From an uncultured bacterium (GTDB lineage Bacteria > Verrucomicrobiota > Kiritimatiellia > RFP12 > UBA1067), in the NCBI GenBank assembly GCA_902802945.1, contig CADCOC010000016.1, positions 1-64,000 of the forward strand: a DNA stretch of 64,000 nt, given 5' to 3'. Under the pieces are notes generated by a model. The model made no database searches and had not been told where the DNA came from. It worked only from the letters and a program-made list of their open reading frames with translations. This document shows, piece after piece, positions 55,301-63,556 of this stretch (positions are counted from its first letter, which is position 1; the number at the start of each line of letters is the position of its first letter). The translations under genes were made by a program, and so were the position numbers.

Positions 55301-55367
55301 ATCATATCATATTTATGAGATAATTACAACGTTCAGCATACTTTTGTTTTGAATGCTGTAATTATCT
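55301..55367 (-). promoter_or_regulatory. ATPase promoter and nested inverted repeats
   Basis: Minus strand: TTGTAA (55324-55329), 17-bp spacer, TATGAT (55301-55306). Overlapping the -35 is a two-part inverted repeat: AGATAATTAC (55318-55327) with GTAATTATCT (55358-55367), and inside it CAGCAT (55334-55339) with ATGCTG (55353-55358). It may be an operator for autoregulation or a mobile-element scar. Confidence 0.55.
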
Positions 55368-55424
55368 TGTCATTTTCGGCACTTAATTACACACCTCACA
55401 AACCATCAGGTGATATTCCATCTT

Positions 55425-55453
55425 GGCGGCGGAACGGTGGGGCGAGGCGTCCC
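55425..55453. repeat. GGCGGCGGAAyGGTGGGGCGA repeat (copy 1)
   Basis: It shares GGCGGCGGAA and GGTGGGGCGA plus CGTCC with 60062-60089. It lies between the ATPase promoter region and the stop of the 1458-aa gene; the remainder of 55368-55470 shows nothing else. Confidence 0.5.
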
Positions 55454-55470
55454 GCCGAGCGGCGGAATGA

Positions 55471-58400
55471 CTACTTGACGATCACCGTAAAGCCACGGCC
55501 AATGCAAATGTAGCCATCGGCGTCCTGCGTTGCACGGGCTCCGTTGAACCTGATTCTCCTGAGCGTCACCCTGGGGAGCGCGGTTGTCACGCGCAATCCC
55601 GGGTGCTGGAGATCGCCCGTGAGGTAAAGCGTCGAACCTTCCGGGATGGTGAGGTTTGCGCAGGTGAACGATGCGCCGTCGCCAAACGTCATGGCGGAGG
55701 ATGCGGTCAGCGTCACAGATGCGACCTCGTTCGACGTCCCCGCCGCAAGCGCGAGCGTTCCACCCTGAAGCGAAATCTGGTTGGCCGCCGCCATCGACCC
55801 TTCCGCCCGGTTGAGAAGGAGCGTCCCTTCCCTCACCTGGATCGGCTGGTTCAACGTCGCGATCCCGTCAAGGCGCATCGTCCCCGCACCGGTCTTGATG
55901 AAGGACGAGGACTTGTAGCTTCCGTCCGAGGAGATGTTTCCGGCCATCACGAAGTCCACTCCCTCGCCCGCGACGGTATCCTCAACGTCGATCGTGACGT
56001 TGTTGACGCCAGTTGACTTGTTCGTTCCCAGTACGGTGAAGTACCCGTTAAATGTCGATGCTCCCGTTCCCGAAACCTTCAAGACGGGATCGGACGCCGT
56101 AAAACCGAACTGGAACGCACCGCCCGTTACGGAGGCCGACGCCGCATTGGAGAGCGTCAGGTAGTAGATGTAGGTGGATCCCTCAGAGTGCGTCAGCGTC
56201 GCGCCATCCAGAACGACCTCGCCACTCGCGTAGTGGTACGGATATGCCTTTGCGCTCGTCGCCGTCGTTCCTGGATGCATCGTGATGGTGTCCGTTCCCT
56301 TCGTCATGCCGTCGTTGTATGTGCCCGCGCCCGAGAAGGTGAGTGTGGCATTGCCCCAGAAGTCGATCACCTTGGGAAGAGCATACTTCACGGCGACGTC
56401 ATACACGATCGGGTGCGCCTCGTCGCCCCGGACGACGAACGCGCTGTCGGTCATCGTGATTGCGCCGTTGGCCTTTACCGTCGCCGTGGGCGCGGCGGCA
56501 CCGTCCGTCGGCTCGCCGAATGCGTTGGCGTCGAACGTCACCTCCACGCCCTTGCCGGAAAGCGCGGGGAACGTCTGCGTCCCCGTCGCGGCGAACGTCA
56601 ACTTGCTCATGTCCTCGGCCGCCAGCGGCGTCACGTTCGTCACGCCAAGGATCTCAAGGGCTCCGGCCGTCGTGAAGGCGTTCGCGATCACGGACCGTCC
56701 GCCAAGCTCGCCACCTACGCCGGGGAATATCTTCGCGTTTGCGGCGAAGTTGAGGGCTTCGTTGGAAAGCACGAGCGTTTCGCCCGGAGCGGGCGTCATG
56801 TGCAGCTCCTTGATCAGGAAGCCGGTAGAGGTATACTCGTAGATGATCTTGCCATTGGAAATGCTCACAAGATGCTTCACGCCGGAGGCTGTCTCTATCG
56901 ACTCGACGCGATACGCATGCGCTCCGCGCACAATGGTCAGCACGCCGCTGCCGATGATGCGGAGATTGTCGAGGGCAACATCCTCGTCGAGCGTCAGAGT
57001 CGCGTCGCCGTCCGTCAAGTTGACAACTGCGCTGCCGTTCGTCGGCGCCGCGATGGAGGTCTCCCCGATTAGCCAAGAGGCCGCGCCCCACACGGCGGAC
57101 CCGGACAAGTCGAGCGTCGGCACCCCGGTGGATATGTCGCACGGACGCGACGGCGTGAACGTGACGCTGTTGCCCGAAACGCTTGCTCCGTCGGGAAGTC
57201 CCACGAACGGAACCGTCACCGTAGGATCGGCAACATACCGCCCGGTGAGCGTCAGTGCCACGTTGATCGGCACCCACACCTCCTCATCCGTCCAGGTCGT
57301 TCCGCCGTCCGTCGAGAATTCAAATCCGGAGATGCCCTTCGTCACGCGCACTTCGACGGCTCCATCGGCGAACCGGTAGCCGTCGGGCGATTCCGACAGG
57401 TTGAAGCGCTGGCTGTCAACGTACCAGTTGCGCAGCCTTTCATCAGCGGTCAACACACGCGACGTCATGCGCACGGCGCAGATTTCAGATTTGTCGTAGA
57501 GTTTATTGTTGCCGGCATAATCCGCGCCAATCCATATGTTCGTTTGTGTGGGATTTACGCTTCCGCCCCCCGTCTTGTGAATCTGATTCGTTGCGTTACA
57601 GTATGTCGTAGCCCCAGTCGAATCGCACACCACCGCGATGTACTGCCGCTTGTTCCATTTCGTTATGGCACTGGTCCCGAACTGGCTTCTGGAATTCCAC
57701 CCGCTTTCACGGTACTGGACACCTTGAACGAGCGGATTGCTGCTATTCTTCTGACGCAGATCAACCACAAGCTGACGATGGGAACTGTCTTCTCCGAAAA
57801 ACGTCCAATATTCGTAGCTGTCCTTTACCTGATTGCCAGGATTAGAAATCACCAGCTCCAGCGTGAACGCCTTGGAGGCGAGGGCATCCTTGGCGGCGGT
57901 GGACGAAGTCTGGAAATAGCTGCTGCCGTCCGTCTTCCATGCGTCGTCGATGAATCCGGCCGCGCCGGTCTTGGTCAGCGTCAGATTGCCCATGAGGTCA
58001 ATCCATGTCGGCGCCGCAGCCTGGTGCATTCCCACGCCCACGTTATCGATTGCGTCAAGGTGGGCGATCAGCGCGGCGGTTCCAGACTGCGCGTAGGCGG
58101 AAACCGGTTTCGTCGAACGCACGAAGTTGGCGCGAAGCTGCGCCACTCGGTCGAGAGAGATTGTGATGATCGCATCGGACGCGCTCCCGCCAGTTATCGC
58201 ACGGGTGTCGCCCGCCCAGCCCGTGAACATGTAACCCGACGCAGGCGTCGCCGTCAGCGTCACGTTCGTTCCGTAGGGGATCCAACAGCAGCCGTCTGCC
58301 TCCGGCGTGATGACGACACCCTCTCCGTCGCGCACGGCAACGCTCCCCTTCGCCGTGCTGTCAGGCGCCGCGTAAACCTTGGCGTAGAGCGTGCCGCTCT

Positions 58401-59847
58401 CGTACTTGTAGTCGTCCGCAGACCCGAAGCCGGCCGTGTAGGAAAGCGCGGTCGAGGGGCTCGGCATGGACTCGCCCTTGAATTCGCCGGTAATCACGTC
58501 CCTGAAACCGGCCGCGCCAGTTGCGTTCGTCGTCGGCGCGAAGAAATGGACGGGCGTTCCGCTTTCCTGGATGTCGATCGAGTAAATCAGCGCCTTTGAC
58601 CATCTCTGCGTAACCGTTGCGGTATAATCCGCGAAAAGCGGCAGGGTGATGCTCGTTTCCGCATCGGCTGCACAGGTTCCGCCCAGCGTCTCGCCGATGT
58701 TCCTGTTTGGATTGCGCTGCCAGAGGTTGGCCTTGCCGGTCTGCCTGTTGATCCACACATAAGCGCGGCTGGTGTTCGCGCTGCCAGTGCCTCCGCTCCC
58801 GAACGCCGAGCCGGAATAAGTGGCGCTGTCATTGATGAGGCACGCAAATTCCTTGTAGGTGCCGTTGATGTACAGATGGCAGCCCAACGCCCCTTGCTCG
58901 CCGAAAATGCGCGCCTGTTCTGCAATCTCCGTGTACTGGAAGTCCGCCGCGATACGCGTGGTGGGCTTGACGAGATACCCCGTGTCGATGCAGTTCACGC
59001 CGTATGCGCGGATGGACGCGCTCGGGCGGAACGTGTCGGCGGGATAGAGCGCGGCGTACGCCTGCGCATCTTCCGCCGTGAACGCCGTCTGGTAGAAGCG
59101 CATGTCGCGAAACGCAACGTTGAGATCGTTTACAGTACTCACCTCGCCGGACGTGTTCCCGGAGACAGTGCTGCAGAACTGAATCCCGCCGCCGAAAGCA
59201 TAGTTAACCGACGTATGGCTCTTCTGGTAAACGCCGTCCACGTAGAAGTCAAATGTCCCGGCATTGCCAGAGGTCGGCTTCTTGTACACGACGACAACGG
59301 TATGGAATCCCTTCGCCACATCGACATTCTGGTCAAGGAGTATCTGCGCCTTGCGACTTGTCGTGCCAGATGCCCGCTGGTTTTCGTCAACGAGCAGCTT
59401 TGTCGTATCTGACGACGCACAAATGGAGATGTTCTTGCGCGAGTTGACGTTTTTCCTGCCGATTGAGAAGATGACGCCGTTGTTAGTGGTGCCGGGGCGA
59501 ACGGACATCACAAACGTCCAGTCATTTCCGTTCAAGAAATTGTACAGCGTCAAGGGCCTGGAAGACGAGTCGCCCGCCGACCATCCAGTACTCATCGGGT
59601 GGGCGGCGGAGTTCGCGCCGTCGGGTCCATCAACGGGAAGTTCCGTCATGTCTCCCCTGCTACTGCTGCCGATCGTCGTATCCGAAAGCGGATCGACCGG
59701 CACCACGTCGCTGCCGCAGAACACCCTCTTGCCCGACGAAAAGTCGTAGCGGAAGTTGTAGGCGTCAAGGTCGGCGGCATGCGACACCGAGGCCGCCGCA
59801 GCCGCGCAGATCGCCGCAATCGCAGCGCGAATCATCTTTGCTTTCAT
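55471..59847 (-). CDS. Giant surface protein: concanavalin-like domains, InlB-type repeat, beta-strand repeats
   Basis: 1458 aa from ATG 59847 (AAAGG 8 nt upstream, signal peptide MIRAAIAAICAAAAASVSHA). A longer frame to 60003 only translates the duplicated leader. Residues about 75-290 form a LamG-like domain (FHTVVVVYKKPTSGNAGTFDFYVDGVYQ). About 290-500 resemble a second lectin-like region. About 560-610 hold a bacterial Ig/InlB-type repeat (VTLTATPASGYMFTGWAGD). About 640-830 are another concanavalin-like domain, and the C-terminal 600 residues are beta-strand repeats (GTLLLNRAEGSMAAANQISLQGGTL). It ends YICIGRGFTVIVK. Probably an adhesin binding glycans. It is driven by the TTGACG/TGC-TAACAT promoter in the duplicated leader. 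Confidence 0.8.
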   Translation of the reverse strand: MKAKMIRAAIAAICAAAAASVSHAADLDAYNFRYDFSSGKRVFCGSDVVPVDPLSDTTIGSSSRGDMTELPVDGPDGANSAAHPMSTGWSAGDSSSRPLTLYNFLNGNDWTFVMSVRPGTTNNGVIFSIGRKNVNSRKNISICASSDTTKLLVDENQRASGTTSRKAQILLDQNVDVAKGFHTVVVVYKKPTSGNAGTFDFYVDGVYQKSHTSVNYAFGGGIQFCSTVSGNTSGEVSTVNDLNVAFRDMRFYQTAFTAEDAQAYAALYPADTFRPSASIRAYGVNCIDTGYLVKPTTRIAADFQYTEIAEQARIFGEQGALGCHLYINGTYKEFACLINDSATYSGSAFGSGGTGSANTSRAYVWINRQTGKANLWQRNPNRNIGETLGGTCAADAETSITLPLFADYTATVTQRWSKALIYSIDIQESGTPVHFFAPTTNATGAAGFRDVITGEFKGESMPSPSTALSYTAGFGSADDYKYESGTLYAKVYAAPDSTAKGSVAVRDGEGVVITPEADGCCWIPYGTNVTLTATPASGYMFTGWAGDTRAITGGSASDAIITISLDRVAQLRANFVRSTKPVSAYAQSGTAALIAHLDAIDNVGVGMHQAAAPTWIDLMGNLTLTKTGAAGFIDDAWKTDGSSYFQTSSTAAKDALASKAFTLELVISNPGNQVKDSYEYWTFFGEDSSHRQLVVDLRQKNSSNPLVQGVQYRESGWNSRSQFGTSAITKWNKRQYIAVVCDSTGATTYCNATNQIHKTGGGSVNPTQTNIWIGADYAGNNKLYDKSEICAVRMTSRVLTADERLRNWYVDSQRFNLSESPDGYRFADGAVEVRVTKGISGFEFSTDGGTTWTDEEVWVPINVALTLTGRYVADPTVTVPFVGLPDGASVSGNSVTFTPSRPCDISTGVPTLDLSGSAVWGAASWLIGETSIAAPTNGSAVVNLTDGDATLTLDEDVALDNLRIIGSGVLTIVRGAHAYRVESIETASGVKHLVSISNGKIIYEYTSTGFLIKELHMTPAPGETLVLSNEALNFAANAKIFPGVGGELGGRSVIANAFTTAGALEILGVTNVTPLAAEDMSKLTFAATGTQTFPALSGKGVEVTFDANAFGEPTDGAAAPTATVKANGAITMTDSAFVVRGDEAHPIVYDVAVKYALPKVIDFWGNATLTFSGAGTYNDGMTKGTDTITMHPGTTATSAKAYPYHYASGEVVLDGATLTHSEGSTYIYYLTLSNAASASVTGGAFQFGFTASDPVLKVSGTGASTFNGYFTVLGTNKSTGVNNVTIDVEDTVAGEGVDFVMAGNISSDGSYKSSSFIKTGAGTMRLDGIATLNQPIQVREGTLLLNRAEGSMAAANQISLQGGTLALAAGTSNEVASVTLTASSAMTFGDGASFTCANLTIPEGSTLYLTGDLQHPGLRVTTALPRVTLRRIRFNGARATQDADGYICIGRGFTVIVK

Positions 59848-59895
59848 ACTTTTTGCCTTTCTTTCCGTTGTTGAAGATTGGTTATGTGCAATTAT

Positions 59896-60054
59896 ACGCG
59901 GCGTCGTTTCCGATGCCGTTCCATGCCTCCACAATGGCGTCATTTGCGATTTGCCGTTCAAAGCCGCTGGTCTTCCCATGGAAGTTTGGCGATATGTTAG
60001 CACATCCTTCCGTAGTTCGTCAATCCCCCGACGGCGTTTTTGCGGGTGGCAAGG
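59896..60054 (-). repeat. 159-bp duplicated promoter/leader (copy 2)
   Basis: Minus strand -35 TTGACG (60018-60023), 18-bp spacer, extended -10 TGC-TAACAT (59994-59999), then a leader of about 140 nt to ATG 59847. Copy 1 is at 53644-53802. Both promoter elements and most of the leader are conserved. Confidence 0.75.
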
Positions 60055-60061
60055 CCATCTC

Positions 60062-60089
60062 GGCGGCGGAATGGTGGGGCGATCCGTCC
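60062..60089. repeat. GGCGGCGGAAyGGTGGGGCGA repeat (copy 2)
   Basis: Partner of 55425-55453, followed directly by the tandem hairpin array. It is part of a 417-bp gene-free stretch (59848-60264) made almost entirely of repeats. Confidence 0.5.
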
Positions 60090-60108
60090 TCGGCGATCCG
60101 CCCGCCCC

Positions 60109-60179
60109 ACGGGCATCTTGCCCGTTATCGGGGTGGCGGGCGTCTCGCCCGCAACTGGGACAACGGGCATCTTGCCCGT
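60109..60179. repeat. Three tandem hairpins with exact 27-bp period
   Basis: Stem-loops ACGGGCA-TCT-TGCCCGT (60109-60125), GCGGGCG-TCT-CGCCCGC (60136-60152) and ACGGGCA-TCT-TGCCCGT (60163-60179) start every 27 bp, each with a perfect 7-bp stem and TCT loop. The middle stem has compensating changes relative to the other two. Read on the minus strand the array would encode TGKMPVVPV-AGETPATPI-TGKMPV. Confidence 0.85.
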
Positions 60180-60221
60180 TGCCAAAACAGTCTTTGCTTT
60201 AGATTTCGCTTTTGTCCGTGT

Positions 60222-60276
60222 TTTTGTCCGTGTAGAACGTGTAGAACGTGTTGTTGCGCGCGGGCTACTTGACGAT
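60222..60276. repeat. 55-bp 3'-flank repeat (copy 1)
   Basis: It runs from TTTTGTCCGTG to the last codons of the 987-aa gene. It matches 63289-63343 at 53 of 55 positions, each time spanning the last codons (IVK-stop) of a surface-protein gene. It contains GTAGAACGT twice. Confidence 0.85.
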
Positions 60277-63228
60277 TATCATGAGGCCTGAGCGTCTGAC
60301 GATGTAGCCGCTTCCGCCTTCGTCGAGCTTCGCCTTGTACCCGCCTGCTCCGAACGTGAACGCCGGCTCGCCCGTCATCTCGCCTTCCACTGCGACGACC
60401 GCCTTGCGCGACGCGCTCGCCGCCGCAGGGTCGGCGACATGGACGGGAAGCCCCGCAAGGTCCTTGTCCCCCGCGAACGTCACGGACGACGCGCCGTTCA
60501 GCGTCACGCCCGCCGAAAGCGTCACCGCGCCGAGCGTGATGTCGCTTCCGTCTGCAATCGCAAGCACGGTCGAGACCGTTCCGTTCGTAATCGTGCCCTC
60601 GCCCGACACCGTGCCGAGGCTTCTCGTTGCACCGCCCAGGCTCACCGTAGCGCCATCCGCGATCGACACGGCCACGCCGTCCGTCGCAAGGATCGTCGTG
60701 CCCGCCTGCGCGTCGAGCGCGAGCGTCCCCGTGTGCGTGCCGCCGAGCGTCCAGTCGCCATGCCCCGCCTTGCGCACGACCACGTCGCCGTCGAGCGTTC
60801 CCGTGAACGCCTGCACCGATTCGTTCGTGAGCGTAACCGTGCCGGAGAATGCGAGCGTTCCCTCGCCCGCGAGACGGCAGAGGACGGGTGCCGCCCCGTC
60901 CGCGAGCGTCAGCGTCGCATTCGTCGCCACAACCACGTCCGCGCCAGCCTTCAGCGCATCGGCGCGTGAGAGCGTGAGCGCTCCGCCGCCCGCGACGACG
61001 TTGGAGAGGTTCGGGCTTGCGCCATCGAGCGTGAACGAACCGAGGTCGTACTTCGCGAGAGTATCGGCGGTCCACGCGCTCTTGAACGCGCAGGACTGCG
61101 CCTCCACGAATCCTGCCGCGACGCCCTTCCCGTCGTTCTCCGCGCCGACGGTCAGCGCGCCGTTCGCGACGATGCCGCCCACCGTCAGATCCTGCGACGG
61201 TAGCGCCGTGCTTGTCGCGGCCGTGAAGAGCGCCGTGTTGCCAGCGCCGTTCGCCGCGTCCCAGAGCGTCCCTTCGCGCGGTTCGCCCGCGAGGTCGTTC
61301 CAGTTCGTCGCGTCCTCGCCCCATGCGCCGCTTGCTCCGCCCGCCCACACGTTGTGCGCGGAATCCGCCACGGCCCCAAGGTCACGCACCTGCATACCGT
61401 TCAGCTGGACGGAACGCTTGGTGATATTGCTGTAATGCCCAGACAACATGGATATCGTCTGCGTCGTCGCGGTTGCCGTGAAAAGTCCAGTCGCGAAGTC
61501 GCCGCGCGCGGGGCTGAACAAGTCCTCGTTTTGGAACTCGACCCTCGCCACGCCGTCAAGCGTCATGTAGCGGTCACCATAAGTTGCACCGCTACGTCCT
61601 TCATGCACCCAGATCTGCACAAGGTAGCGGTGTCCGGGCGTCAGTCGCTTCAGCGTCAACGTCGATGGCGTGGCGTCGGAGGTGCCGCCGCCGGGATAGG
61701 TTGCGGATTGGATCATCAGCTTATAGCCAGCGGACATGTCGCCGTCCGTAATTCCAAACGCACTCCCGTTTGAGTTTCCGCCAGAAGGGAACGCGATGTC
61801 GAAATCATCGGTTGACGCACTTGCGGACGGACGCTTCCATCCCTTGAACGTCACGCCGTTGACCTCCGCATCCGTCGTGTCTGACGTGAAGTTGTACGCG
61901 TAGAGCAGTTCGCCGTCGAGGCGCACATCGTCGTCGCGCTTCGTGATGGGGCTGACTCTCCAGTGCGTCGCCGCGCCGGAATCGAGGCGGCGCAATTGGA
62001 TGGCGTTTATCTGCGGATTGCCTTTGGTCACCTTGGACGTCGGCGTGTAGAGCGAGGTGATTTTCAGCGATTTCGACAGGCCTTCCGCCGTGAACACGCC
62101 TGTGATATGCTGACCGTACGTGCCGCTTGCGACGGCGAAGGCCATGCGCTTACACCCGTCGATCTCCTGCCAGCGGTACGGTCCGATATTCGTCCGCGTG
62201 TCGTTGACCCACAGCTGCACGAGATAGCGTCCGCCCGGCGCAAGACCTTCCAGCGTCACGGTCGCGGTGCCATTTGCGGACGGATACGTCGCGCCGCCCA
62301 TGAGGCGGTGGTAGTCGTCTGAAAGCGTCTGCGCGATGTCCTTGTTGAACTCGTTGACATTGCGATACGTCATGAATTCCGTGGTCATGCGCACGTCGCG
62401 GTAGATCGTCGTGCTGCTCGTGGGCGCAAGCGGCACAAACACGACGTTGTTCACGATGGCGGTTGCCGCCGTCCAGCCCGCCGCGAACACGCACTCGCCG
62501 TCGAGGCGCACGTCGTCGTCGTCCGTGATGTTCTTCACGTCCTCCCACGCGATCAGCCCCGGCGTGACGTCGCGCAGCTGGAGGGAGGCGAACTGTGAAA
62601 CGCCCGACGCGTTGCTGGTATCGATGCATCCGACGATGGTGAAGCTCTGCGAGTCTCCAGTTGCGGTGAACGCGCCCGTGATATGCTGGCCGAATCCGTT
62701 GGACGTGCGAAGCCGGAGAACCTCCGTGCCATCGACCTTGATGTAGCGGACGTTGCCGGGATTGGCACGGCTGTCGTTCGTCCACAGCTGGACGATGTAG
62801 GCGTGCCCCTGAATCAGGTTCTTCAGCGTGACCGTGTTTGTAACGGTCCCTCCGGTGGCGGAGGTGGAGTACACTCCCGCCCTTATCAACTGGAGATATC
62901 CCTCGCTCGCGCCTGCCGGTACGGTCGTCGCGAAGTTGTTGCTGTCGATGTACTGCGATGCGACATTAAGACCGACGTCGGCCATCGTCGCAACGCCGTC
63001 GGGAAAACCATTCCTGTTGACGCCGGCGGCGAACGAAACACCGTTCACGATGGCGGCCTTGTTCGCGTATGCGTAGCGCAGCACGCCGTCGGTGCGCACG
63101 TCCGCGTCGCCGACGATGTTCTTCGCGTGTTCCCAACGGATGCCGTCGGCATTCGCAACAAACGGAAGAATTGCACCTGCCGCGATTGCCGCCGCCGAGA
63201 CGACTGCTTTCCATGTTTGGTTTTTCAT
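60265..63228 (-). CDS. Giant surface protein with three N-terminal repeats and beta-strand repeat tail
   Basis: 987 aa. Signal peptide TWKAVVSAAAIAAGAILPFVANA. Residues about 28-625 are three tandem repeats of about 200 residues, starting IRWEHAKNIVGDADVRTDG, IAWEDVKNITDDDDVRLDG and THWRVSPITKRDDDVRLDG, each with a VNGVxF and an LxxGHxYxVQLWxND segment, perhaps a jelly-roll module. Then an NW-type segment (NVWAGGASGAWGEDATNW), beta-strand repeats (GTLAFSGTVTLTNE) and the tail YIVRRSGLMIIVK. No SD is obvious before the ATG. The 3' end and flank are duplicated at 63289-63343. Function is unknown, presumably an adhesin or surface-layer component. Confidence 0.78.
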   Translation of the reverse strand: MKNQTWKAVVSAAAIAAGAILPFVANADGIRWEHAKNIVGDADVRTDGVLRYAYANKAAIVNGVSFAAGVNRNGFPDGVATMADVGLNVASQYIDSNNFATTVPAGASEGYLQLIRAGVYSTSATGGTVTNTVTLKNLIQGHAYIVQLWTNDSRANPGNVRYIKVDGTEVLRLRTSNGFGQHITGAFTATGDSQSFTIVGCIDTSNASGVSQFASLQLRDVTPGLIAWEDVKNITDDDDVRLDGECVFAAGWTAATAIVNNVVFVPLAPTSSTTIYRDVRMTTEFMTYRNVNEFNKDIAQTLSDDYHRLMGGATYPSANGTATVTLEGLAPGGRYLVQLWVNDTRTNIGPYRWQEIDGCKRMAFAVASGTYGQHITGVFTAEGLSKSLKITSLYTPTSKVTKGNPQINAIQLRRLDSGAATHWRVSPITKRDDDVRLDGELLYAYNFTSDTTDAEVNGVTFKGWKRPSASASTDDFDIAFPSGGNSNGSAFGITDGDMSAGYKLMIQSATYPGGGTSDATPSTLTLKRLTPGHRYLVQIWVHEGRSGATYGDRYMTLDGVARVEFQNEDLFSPARGDFATGLFTATATTQTISMLSGHYSNITKRSVQLNGMQVRDLGAVADSAHNVWAGGASGAWGEDATNWNDLAGEPREGTLWDAANGAGNTALFTAATSTALPSQDLTVGGIVANGALTVGAENDGKGVAAGFVEAQSCAFKSAWTADTLAKYDLGSFTLDGASPNLSNVVAGGGALTLSRADALKAGADVVVATNATLTLADGAAPVLCRLAGEGTLAFSGTVTLTNESVQAFTGTLDGDVVVRKAGHGDWTLGGTHTGTLALDAQAGTTILATDGVAVSIADGATVSLGGATRSLGTVSGEGTITNGTVSTVLAIADGSDITLGAVTLSAGVTLNGASSVTFAGDKDLAGLPVHVADPAAASASRKAVVAVEGEMTGEPAFTFGAGGYKAKLDEGGSGYIVRRSGLMIIVK

Positions 63229-63288
63229 GTTGTTGTTTTTCTTTCGGTTAGTGGATGATTGGTTTCTCGCCTTTGCTTTGGCCGTTGC

Positions 63289-63343
63289 TTTTGTCCGTGT
63301 AGAACATGTAGAACGTGTAGTTGCGCGCGGGCTACTTGACGAT
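63289..63343. repeat. 55-bp 3'-flank repeat (copy 2)
   Basis: Partner of 60222-60276, here spanning the stop of the truncated gene remnant at 63332-63436. It shows that a second gene with the same 3' end once stood here. Confidence 0.85.
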
Positions 63344-63436
63344 GAGCATGAAACCCTTGGTCGTGCGCTTGATCGTCACGCCGGGAACGGTCTTCACGTA
63401 AACGTTTGAATAACGGACGATTTGCGAAGGCCGATG
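63332..63436 (-). pseudogene. C-terminal remnant of a further giant surface protein
   Basis: In frame from just after a TGA at 63437-63439 to TAG at 63332: the 34 residues end VTIKRTTKGFMLIVK, matching the C-terminal motif of the three giant proteins nearby. No start codon with SD and no body remain. Bases 63229-63288 and 63437-63556 contain nothing else I can identify. Confidence 0.6.
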
Positions 63437-63556
63437 TCAGAAGTCTGAAGTCCTTCCAACGCGCCCACACGCGGCGTTTTAGCGCGGTTCCGTGCGGTTC
63501 CGTGGAGGGTGGCGGTCATGGTGTGGTTTATGCCGTTGTCTTTCTCACTTTACACT

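Noticed and set aside
59848-60003. N-terminal extension of the 1458-aa surface protein from an upstream ATG
   Set aside because: It translates the duplicated promoter/leader, places residues before a perfect signal peptide, and its substitutions between copies are not protein-conserving.
60109-60179. CRISPR array
   Set aside because: Only three units with a 27-bp period, self-complementary stems and no unique spacers of 30-40 bp; no cas genes in the window.
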